Source: an uncultured Chlorobiales bacterium (lineage in GTDB: Bacteria > Bacteroidota > Chlorobiia > Chlorobiales > Thermochlorobacteraceae). Taken from it: a stretch of 5,968 nt of DNA. The translations under genes were made by a program, and so were the position numbers. The stretch covers positions 1 through 5,968 of the forward strand of contig CALGMC010000075.1 in assembly GCA_937959145.1 (NCBI GenBank), read 5' to 3'. Each line of letters opens with the position of its first letter. The stretch's first letter is position 1. Positions 1-5,371 of the stretch are shown in pieces. The notes below the pieces were generated by a model that was not told where the DNA came from, did no database searches, and saw only the letters and a list, made by a program, of their open reading frames with translations.

Positions 1-306
1 GTGAATCGCCATTGCAATCGTGCTTCCGACATCTTCCCAAAAAAATTCAGGCGAATAAACCCACATGCCGAAAACTTCCTTCTCAAAGAAAGCCCCCGTC
101 ACGAAAAGCACAATGAAGAAAAGCGTTTTAACGGCAATGGCGTAAGTAACAATTTGGAAATTTTCAATCGTGCCGATGTAGTGCAAGTAGGTGAGGATAA
201 ACCCAACGATGAAGACGACGAATTGAATGGGCGCGAGTATGATTTGAACTTTCGTCCAAATTGAGCGATTGCGGATACGCAACTGTTCGGGCGTATAGCG
301 CGGCAT
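1..306 (-). CDS. bchF: 3-vinyl (bacterio)chlorophyllide hydratase BchF/BchV, 3' end outside window
   Basis: This is the N-terminal 102 residues of a membrane protein that hydrates the C-3 vinyl group of (bacterio)chlorophyllide to hydroxyethyl, a step towards bacteriochlorophylls. The reading frame runs from the ATG at 306-304 to the window edge without a stop. It opens MPRYTPEQL, followed by a WTKVQ-LAP-Q segment (residues 17-28), a hydrophobic helix (about 22-44), a second one (about 52-72), then G-A-FFEKEVFG (71-80) and SPEFFWEDV (85-93), all in the order I know from BchF. The family is usually about 150-170 residues long, so roughly one third is missing. The start is supported by a GGGAG Shine-Dalgarno 8 nt upstream. 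Green sulfur bacteria carry two paralogues, BchF (bacteriochlorophyll a route) and BchV (chlorosome pigments); this fragment does not let me separate them. The exporter gene lies 84 bp upstream on the same strand. Confidence 0.88.
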   Translation of the reverse strand, partial: MPRYTPEQLRIRNRSIWTKVQIILAPIQFVVFIVGFILTYLHYIGTIENFQIVTYAIAVKTLFFIVLFVTGAFFEKEVFGMWVYSPEFFWEDVGSTIAMAIH

Positions 307-314
307 AGTTATGT

Positions 315-319
315 CTCCC
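315..319 (-). promoter_or_regulatory. Ribosome binding site of bchF/bchV
   Basis: Read on the reverse strand the sequence is GGGAG (within AGGGAGA), 8 nt before the ATG at 306. It decides the start of a gene whose 3' end lies outside the window. Confidence 0.75.
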
Positions 320-333
320 TTTTACTTCTAAAT

Positions 334-347
334 GATTACGAATAATC
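334..347 (-). repeat. Small inverted repeat with TTCG loop ahead of bchF/bchV
   Basis: On the reverse strand GATTA-TTCG-TAATC forms a perfect 5-bp inverted repeat around a TTCG loop. It overlaps the candidate -10 element and start point of the bchF promoter. As DNA it could be an operator half-site pair; as RNA it would be a weak hairpin with a UUCG tetraloop. The arms are short, so chance is a real alternative. Confidence 0.35.
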
Positions 348-372
348 TAATGAAAAACGGTAGCGATTACAA
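344..372 (-). promoter_or_regulatory. Candidate sigma70-type promoter for bchF/bchV
   Basis: On the reverse strand TTGTAA (372-367) and TAGATT (349-344) are separated by 17 nt; each matches the housekeeping consensus at four of six positions. Transcription would begin near 337 and give a leader of about 30 nt. It implies that the pigment gene can be transcribed independently of the exporter gene upstream. The match is only by eye and AT-rich DNA gives such matches by chance. Confidence 0.35.
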
Positions 373-390
373 GTTTCGCGCAACGCCTAC

Positions 391-1644
391 TCAACGCCGA
401 TACAGCCGATAACGTGCAAGCAAAACGACCGATAGCAACCCAAGTCCATTCATGGCTAAGGCAACTTGCACGCCGAAATGCTCAACCATTATGCCCGTGA
501 TGAGACTGCCGATTGGCGCGCCGCCCCGAAACGCGAGCGCGTAAATGCTCACGGCTCTGCCGCGCAAGGTGTCGGCAACGGTGGTTTGCAAAATCGTGTT
601 GCCAATCACGTTGCTACTAACGAAAGTCAATCCTGCAAGAAACAAGAGGAAAAGTGAAAGTGCGTAGTAAGGCGAGAGCGCGACAAGTGAAATAAGAATC
701 GCAAGTGAAGACGCCGTTGCGACAATGGTTTTCGGGCGAATCCAATGTTGCTGAAGCAGCGAAACCAAAATCGCGCCCAAAACCGCACCAAGCCCAAACG
801 AAGAGAGCGCGAAACTGAACCCCTGCGCGCCGACGTTCAGTGCGTCTTTGGCAAGCACGGCAATGAACGCAAGAAGCGGCGCACCAAAAAAACTAATCCC
901 AAACACCATCGTGATAATGGCGACAAGTTCCCGACGCGCAAACACGGCTTCAAAGCCTTCGCGAATTTGCGCGACCATTGAACCCATTGAAAACACCGTG
1001 TCGGAAGGTTGAGAGGAAGGCGCGAAAAGAAGCACGATGAACATCGCAACAAACGACAGCGCGTTCAATCCAAAACACCACGCAACCCCCAGCGACGCAA
1101 GGAGCACGCCGCCAATCACAGGACCGATTAAGCGGGAGAGATTGAACTGCATTGAGTTGAGCGCGACCGCATTGGCTAAATGCATGCGACCAACAATTTC
1201 GGGAACAAACGAAAGATAGGCAGGCGTGGAAAAGGCTTGCATACAGCCCACAACAAACGACAAGATCAAAATAATTGAAACGCGAATCTCTCCGAGTAAA
1301 ATCAAAACGCTAATCGTAAGGGCGGCAGAGAGTTGAACCACTTGCGAGAGCATTAAAATTTTGCGCTTGTCAAACCGATCGACCACCACGCCGCCAATCA
1401 GCAAAAACAAGAGTAGCGGAATATCCTGCAAAAAACCGTCGAGCCCCAAAAGAAACGCCGACCCTGAAAGTTGCAAGATGAGCCAAGGCTGTGCAACCTT
1501 CTGAACCCAAGTGCCAATGTTAGAAATAAACGAGCCTATCCAAATCCAACGATAGCGTGCAATCCCAAGTGCCGAGAAGGCGCGGGAAAAATTAAACGGC
1601 GAAGCAGTTATTTTTTGCGGGGACGACTGTTCAGTTTGATTCAT
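391..1644 (-). CDS. MFS_3-family exporter (EntS-like major facilitator)
   Basis: This is a 417-residue inner-membrane transporter of the major facilitator superfamily, resembling the MFS_3 (EntS/DUF894) branch of proton-driven exporters. The substrate cannot be told from sequence. After a hydrophilic N-tail (about 1-25), helices begin at the FRAFSAL-type segment with W-IGSFISNIGTWVQ (35-48), typical of the branch. The loop GGVVVDRFDKRK (84-95) is the MFS motif A equivalent, LSRLIGPVIGG (169-179) is the helix-5 motif, and a second-half copy RGRAVSIYALAFRGGAPIGS (361-380) is very characteristic of MFS_3. Some twelve hydrophobic segments fill the full usual length of about 400-430, so the gene looks intact. 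The ATG at 1644 has no evident Shine-Dalgarno; no better in-frame start exists nearby. The bchF/bchV gene follows 84 bp downstream on the same strand, and the DHH gene diverges upstream. A link to pigment metabolism is only positional. Confidence 0.9.
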   Translation of the reverse strand: MNQTEQSSPQKITASPFNFSRAFSALGIARYRWIWIGSFISNIGTWVQKVAQPWLILQLSGSAFLLGLDGFLQDIPLLLFLLIGGVVVDRFDKRKILMLSQVVQLSAALTISVLILLGEIRVSIILILSFVVGCMQAFSTPAYLSFVPEIVGRMHLANAVALNSMQFNLSRLIGPVIGGVLLASLGVAWCFGLNALSFVAMFIVLLFAPSSQPSDTVFSMGSMVAQIREGFEAVFARRELVAIITMVFGISFFGAPLLAFIAVLAKDALNVGAQGFSFALSSFGLGAVLGAILVSLLQQHWIRPKTIVATASSLAILISLVALSPYYALSLFLLFLAGLTFVSSNVIGNTILQTTVADTLRGRAVSIYALAFRGGAPIGSLITGIMVEHFGVQVALAMNGLGLLSVVLLARYRLYRR

Positions 1645-1667
1645 AGTTTAGGAACGGACAAAAAACG

Positions 1668-1697
1668 AAAATACACTTTCGGCGTTTGAACTCTCAA
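1668..1697 (-). promoter_or_regulatory. Candidate sigma70-type promoter for the MFS exporter
   Basis: On the reverse strand TTGAGA (1697-1692, five of six consensus positions) and TATTTT (1673-1668, four of six) are separated by 18 nt. The predicted start near 1661 would leave a leader of only about 17 nt before the ATG at 1644, consistent with the lack of a clear ribosome binding site there. Confidence 0.42.
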
Positions 1698-1720
1698 CTT
1701 CCGTGCGTAACTTCTTTTAC

Positions 1721-1761
1721 CTTGCCGAATCGCAACACAAAATCGTGATGAATATGGCAAG
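1721..1761. repeat. Spaced inverted repeat in the divergent intergenic region
   Basis: CTTGCC (1721-1726) and GGCAAG (1756-1761) are exact reverse complements separated by 29 nt, between the divergent exporter and DHH genes. It could be a looped operator, but with 6-bp arms and a wide spacer chance pairing is quite possible. Confidence 0.2.
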
Positions 1762-1789
1762 ATTCAATTTCCAAAAATCCAACCTAATC

Positions 1790-1795
1790 AAGGAG
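1790..1795 (+). promoter_or_regulatory. Ribosome binding site of the DHH phosphoesterase gene
   Basis: AAGGAG lies 8 nt before the ATG at 1804, a near-perfect Shine-Dalgarno that fixes the start. Another ATG at 1797 is out of frame and too close to the site. Confidence 0.85.
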
Positions 1796-1803
1796 AATGA
1801 CGT

Positions 1804-2721
1804 ATGCGACTCCTAACACGCTCCGACTTTGACGGTCTCGTCTGTGCCGCTTTGCTCAAAGAAGTCGAACAAATCGACGAGATTGAGTTTCATCACCCAA
1901 AAGATATGCAAGACGGCAAAGTGAAAGTAACCTCCAACGACATCATCACGAACTTGCCCTATCACCCCGACGCGGGAATGTGGTTTGACCATCATGCCAG
2001 CGAAGCCTCGCGTAATGAAGACATGATGTTCAAAGGTCGTTTTGCCGTTGCGCCGTCTGCCGCACGTGTGGTTTATGACTACTATGTGCTTCAAGGCAAG
2101 GGCGAAAAATTAGCAAAGTATCAAGAATTGCTTATTGAGGTCGACAAGTCCGACTCTGCCAATCTCGAACCTGACGACGTCACCAATCCAAAAGGTTGGA
2201 TTTTGCTTTCTTATTTGATGGACCCAAGAACAGGGCTGGGAAAATCGCGCGACTACCAAATCAGCAATAAAGAACTCATGATGAAGTTGGTGGATTGGAT
2301 TAACCAAAAAACGCCCGAAGAAGTCCTCAATCAGCCCGACATTAAAGAGCGCGTCGAGCGTTATCGCAAAGACGAAGAAGCCTTCAAAGAAGTCCAAGCC
2401 AAACATTCACGCCAAGATGGGAATGTGGTCATAACCGATTTTCGCGGCATTGAAGCACCTGTCGGAAATCGCTTTTTGATTTACACGCAATTCCCAACAG
2501 CGAATATCTCGATTCGAATTATGGACGGAAAGAAAGGCGAGTTTTGTGCGATTGCCGTCGGGCACAGCATTTTCAATCGCACGTCGAAAACCGATGTCGG
2601 CGCACTCATGGCGAAATACGGCGGTGGCGGTCACAGAGGCGCAGGCACATGCCAACTGCCTTACGACGCGGTCGATGCAAAGGTCGCCGAAATGGTTGCG
2701 ACAATGAAAAAAGATGGATGA
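1804..2721 (+). CDS. DHH/DHHA1-family phosphoesterase (exopolyphosphatase-related)
   Basis: This 305-residue, probably cytoplasmic protein belongs to the DHH superfamily of Mn-dependent phosphoesterases, whose members cleave polyphosphate, short RNA, oligonucleotides or cyclic dinucleotides. The N-terminal DHH domain shows motif I as SDFDG (7-11, metal-ligand aspartates D8 and D10), a motif II aspartate at D46 ahead of a NLPYHPD stretch, the signature FDHH (61-64), and a motif IV aspartate in VDKSD (D114/D117). The C-terminal DHHA1 domain ends in GGGGHRGAGTC (273-283), the substrate-binding glycine loop. All key positions are present, so the enzyme looks active. Proteins of this compact type are commonly annotated exopolyphosphatase-related; the true substrate is not evident, and nanoRNase/pAp phosphatase or cyclic dinucleotide activity are alternatives. 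It appears to be a single-gene unit, with its own ribosome binding site and a strong terminator 42 bp downstream of the stop. Confidence 0.9.
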   Translation: MRLLTRSDFDGLVCAALLKEVEQIDEIEFHHPKDMQDGKVKVTSNDIITNLPYHPDAGMWFDHHASEASRNEDMMFKGRFAVAPSAARVVYDYYVLQGKGEKLAKYQELLIEVDKSDSANLEPDDVTNPKGWILLSYLMDPRTGLGKSRDYQISNKELMMKLVDWINQKTPEEVLNQPDIKERVERYRKDEEAFKEVQAKHSRQDGNVVITDFRGIEAPVGNRFLIYTQFPTANISIRIMDGKKGEFCAIAVGHSIFNRTSKTDVGALMAKYGGGGHRGAGTCQLPYDAVDAKVAEMVATMKKDG

Positions 2722-2724
2722 AAC

Positions 2725-2742
2725 CGACTGAATCGACTGAAT
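2725..2742 (+). repeat. Two tandem copies of a 9-bp unit after the DHH gene
   Basis: CGACTGAAT occurs twice head to tail immediately downstream of the DHH stop codon, followed by a partial third copy (CTGAAT at 2749-2754). It lies in the transcribed 3' tail before the terminator. No function is apparent; replication slippage would explain it. Confidence 0.5.
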
Positions 2743-2763
2743 GAAATCCTGAATGAATCAATC

Positions 2764-2804
2764 AAGCAACCATACGAAAGTTCAAGTCGTCGTGGTTGCT
2801 TTTT
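2764..2804 (+). terminator. Intrinsic terminator of the DHH gene
   Basis: AAGCAACCA (2764-2772) pairs perfectly with TGGTTGCTT (2793-2801), and the inner ACGA (2774-2777) pairs with TCGT (2787-2790). A run of five T follows the GC (2800-2804), partly shared with the stem. It ends the DHH transcript and separates it from the secreted-protein gene that begins at 2830. Confidence 0.85.
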
Positions 2805-2829
2805 CATTTCCATAAATGCTCTATCATCA

Positions 2830-3705
2830 ATGCCCTATACGAAACGCCCGCATTTCCACCTGTTGTTTTTCCTGCTTTGGATTGCGCCTTCCGCGAGCGC
2901 GCAGTGGGAAGTCACAAATTTAGTTGACGAGTTCCTGATTCAGCCGCCGAGCCGCGTTTTGACGATGAATTTGGGCTATGGCTTCGCCGCGCCGATTAGC
3001 CAAGAGGTGGTCGCGAATTTTTCGCGTGGCAGTGCCTTCAACGCGATGGTTGGCGTTAAGCGGTTTCTGGATTCCGATTACAGCGCGACGCAAGTCGACT
3101 ACGCGCATATTTTTCTCACCACAAGTTTTGGACGAGCGGCGCAAGGTCGACTAATCGATACCCTCACCCCAACCCTGACGCAAATTGGCTTCTCAAATTT
3201 CCAATTTGGATTCGGGGCGCGCGATGGCATTGGCTACCGATTTCAAAAATATGCCGTCGTTACGCCCTACATCAGCGGCGGACAAGCATGGACGACAAAC
3301 CAATGGACAAGCGATTCTCTTTTTATTGGTGATGCCATACGCTTAAACCGATTTTCAGGCGGACTGCGCTATGCCACCTTCACCGAAGTCGGTGTGATGG
3401 TCGATGTCGGAACAAAATTCGCAGTGGATATGGGCTTTGAAATGACGCTCGTTCAACCGCGTTATATTTTCTTGCAATCATTTTCAAACTTGATTCTCCA
3501 ACAAGTTGCGCACGTGCTCATTCGCAAAACCGTCGACGCCCTCTTCCCAAATTCGTGGATTCCGATTGCAGGCTTTGTGCTCAAAGGCGCGTTCAATTTT
3601 TGGCTCTACGACCAAAAGTCAAGGCGTGCGAACTTCCCCTTTCAAAGCGAAGCGGGATTGCAAATTCTTACGTTCAGAGTTGGCGCGTCATTTTCTATTG
3701 ACTAA
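2830..3705 (+). CDS. Secreted protein of unknown function, possible outer-membrane protein
   Basis: I do not recognise this 291-residue protein. It has a clear signal peptide: a basic N-region (KRPHFH), a hydrophobic core LLFFLLWIAP (11-20), and a probable cleavage after SASA (residue 24), leaving QWEVTN as the mature N-terminus. There is no lipobox cysteine. The mature part is rich in aromatic and glycine residues with alternating polar/apolar stretches (for example 44-52, 121-137, 172-205), and the tail ILTFRVGASFSI (279-290) resembles a final beta strand, so a small outer-membrane barrel is plausible. A more hydrophobic, helix-like stretch at about 212-250 does not fit a simple barrel. The ATG at 2830 lacks a Shine-Dalgarno, but later in-frame ATGs would remove the signal peptide. 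The 3' end overlaps the convergent kinase gene by 11 bp. Confidence 0.75.
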   Translation: MPYTKRPHFHLLFFLLWIAPSASAQWEVTNLVDEFLIQPPSRVLTMNLGYGFAAPISQEVVANFSRGSAFNAMVGVKRFLDSDYSATQVDYAHIFLTTSFGRAAQGRLIDTLTPTLTQIGFSNFQFGFGARDGIGYRFQKYAVVTPYISGGQAWTTNQWTSDSLFIGDAIRLNRFSGGLRYATFTEVGVMVDVGTKFAVDMGFEMTLVQPRYIFLQSFSNLILQQVAHVLIRKTVDALFPNSWIPIAGFVLKGAFNFWLYDQKSRRANFPFQSEAGLQILTFRVGASFSID

Positions 3706-4786
3706 CAACTGACGGTGAGAGCGGGCGAACAAGTGTGCGCTCAATCGGGAAGCGAAGCACAACCGCATGTTTTTCAATGATGAGTTCAGAGTTGCGCGGA
3801 AAGAGAAGTGATAAGCGTTCGCGAACATTCTGCAATCCTGTTCCTTTTTTGAACATGGCGTCGCCTAAACTCAAATCAAATCCATAGCCCGAATCGTGAA
3901 CGATGAACTCGATGCGATTGCCTTTTTCGGTGGCGGATAGGTGAATGAAAAAATCGCCTTCAACTCGATTTGCGCCGTGCTTAATCGCATTTTCAACGAG
4001 CGGCTGAAGCAAGAGGCTCGGAACAGAAGCGTTCAAAAGATGGGGCGGAACATCAATCGAGGTATGCAATCGCTCGCGGAAACGCGCTTTTTCAATCGAG
4101 AGATAAAGTTTGACGGATTCAAGTTCATCTTCGAGCGTAACGAGCGGCTGTTTTGAGGCGCGAAGGCTATATCGGAAAAGGTCGGCGAGAGCTTCGGTTA
4201 CGGCTTCGGCTTCGTCGGGGCGCGTGCGAATCAGCGCGGCAATCGAGTTCAGCGTGTTAAAAAGAAAATGCGGATTGATTTGCGCCCGCAAGGCTTTTAA
4301 CTCGGCTTCTAATGCCGCTTGCTCGGCGGCTTTTGCTCGGCGATAAAACAGCATCAAATAGTAAATCGAATTGCCAAGAATCGAGAGCACAAACGAAACG
4401 GAGACAATCGCTGTAAAAACGCCAGACGGAATGACGCAATCGCTAATCACGACAAGTTCAATCTGCCGCGCAATCACAAATGAAAGAGCCGCCGAAATGG
4501 ATTGAATGAAAATGTGAAGAACTGCGGTCGTCTTGTTTTTGAGTGGAAAAATTTGGTGCGCCAATTCGCCCGAAATAAGTTGCATCATCAAAATGATGGA
4601 TGTGTATTCGAGCGAAATCAGGTAGCCTTGCCAAAACGGAAATTGGTCGCCGTCTAAATCGAAGAAAAGTTGAATTGAGGAAATAGCAAGTTTGGCAACT
4701 GCGGCAATGAGGAAAATCGCGGCAACTGTGCCGAGCCATTGCTTTTTCGTGTGCGGGAAAATGTGAAACGCTATGTGATGATTCAT
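3695..4786 (-). CDS. LytS/YehU-type sensor histidine kinase
   Basis: This 363-residue inner-membrane sensor kinase should phosphorylate a LytTR-type response regulator, as is usual for this family. The N-terminal half has about four hydrophobic segments (roughly 18-42, 55-75, 86-114 and 120-147) and no recognisable extracellular sensor domain. A short helical linker rich in Ala/Glu/Lys (150-168) leads to the His_kinase domain: QINPHFLFNTLNSI (169-182) with phospho-acceptor H173, the N-box LLLQPLVENAIKHG (258-271), the G1-like DSGYGF (298-303) and the glycine box GTGLQNVRERL (315-325). All catalytic parts are present at the usual spacing. The start at 4786 has no clear Shine-Dalgarno and lies 12 nt after the Uma2 stop, so translation may be coupled to the upstream gene. 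No response regulator gene is in the window. Its stop overlaps the end of the secreted-protein gene on the other strand. Confidence 0.92.
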   Translation of the reverse strand: MNHHIAFHIFPHTKKQWLGTVAAIFLIAAVAKLAISSIQLFFDLDGDQFPFWQGYLISLEYTSIILMMQLISGELAHQIFPLKNKTTAVLHIFIQSISAALSFVIARQIELVVISDCVIPSGVFTAIVSVSFVLSILGNSIYYLMLFYRRAKAAEQAALEAELKALRAQINPHFLFNTLNSIAALIRTRPDEAEAVTEALADLFRYSLRASKQPLVTLEDELESVKLYLSIEKARFRERLHTSIDVPPHLLNASVPSLLLQPLVENAIKHGANRVEGDFFIHLSATEKGNRIEFIVHDSGYGFDLSLGDAMFKKGTGLQNVRERLSLLFPRNSELIIEKHAVVLRFPIERTLVRPLSPSVVSQ

Positions 4787-4798
4787 TTGAGTTGCAAG

Positions 4799-5353
4799 TT
4801 AGAACACCGCGTTCAAAGCAATCGCAAAGCCACTCAACACACGCGAGCACACCGCACCTTTTTCCGCCGCAAAAGAAAAAACTTCTGACGCTCCGTCCGA
4901 AATGGTCAAAACCTCGATAGACGTATTTTGCGGGTCAATAATCCAATACTCTTTCACGCCGAAGCGTTCGTAGAGTTTGCGTTTGCGGTATCGGTCGTCG
5001 AGCATCGTGCTGGGCGAGAGCACTTCAACGACAAGTTCAGGCGGACGCACCACGACATCGTCGTCCGTTGCGTGTTCGTTCTTGTTTGAAATAAAGACGA
5101 CATCGGGTTGTGGTGCGTTGTAATCATCGACCAAAAGTGCAATCGGCGCGAAAAAAACTTCACCAAGATTTCTTTCCAAAACAAATTGGTCAAGTTTTCT
5201 GAACACGTTGCGCGCAATGCGTTGATGCTGAATGGAAGGCGTATATCGTTGAACAGGCTCTCCATCTAAAAGTTCGTAAAGATGGGTGTCGTCGTCAGGG
5301 AAATCCATTTCTCTGAACTCGGCGTAAGTAATTTTTTTCAGAAGCATTTGCAT
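4799..5353 (-). CDS. Uma2-family (DUF820) PD-(D/E)XK protein
   Basis: This 184-residue protein belongs to the Uma2/DUF820 family, which has the restriction-endonuclease-like PD-(D/E)XK fold; the biological role of the family is largely unknown. Visible landmarks are YELLDGEPV (26-34, conserved E27), QPDVVFI (82-88, D84), PELVVEVLSPST (105-116, E110), and a helix with K124/K126 leading into KLYERFGVKEYWIIDP (126-141). D84, E110 and a lysine of that helix fit the expected metal-binding centre, so the site looks intact. Length is typical for the family. Two ATGs are possible (5353 and 5347); neither has a Shine-Dalgarno, and the first is chosen as the longer. It sits 18 nt after the iron-sulfur gene and 12 nt before the kinase gene, which points to one transcript. 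Uma2 genes are often multicopy and scattered, so the position may be incidental. Confidence 0.88.
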   Translation of the reverse strand: MQMLLKKITYAEFREMDFPDDDTHLYELLDGEPVQRYTPSIQHQRIARNVFRKLDQFVLERNLGEVFFAPIALLVDDYNAPQPDVVFISNKNEHATDDDVVVRPPELVVEVLSPSTMLDDRYRKRKLYERFGVKEYWIIDPQNTSIEVLTISDGASEVFSFAAEKGAVCSRVLSGFAIALNAVF

Positions 5354-5371
5354 CGTTGCTAATGATAAACG

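Noticed and set aside
1..264. Forward-strand open frame of 87 codons at the left edge
   Set aside because: It is very hydrophilic with no family resemblance and lies antisense to the frame that encodes a clear BchF/BchV protein.
1686..1713. Forward promoter for the DHH gene (TTGAAC, 16 nt, TAACTT)
   Set aside because: The -10 matches only three of six positions and no other forward candidate in the intergenic region is convincing.
4458..4850. Reverse-strand open frame of 130 codons overlapping the kinase start
   Set aside because: It is rich in Cys, His, Arg and Ser with no domain, and is out of frame with the well-supported kinase and Uma2 genes.
4799..5353. Uma2 protein as part of a defence or mobile system
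   Set aside because: The family has the nuclease fold, but no integrase, transposase, terminal repeat, restriction-modification or toxin-antitoxin partner is present.
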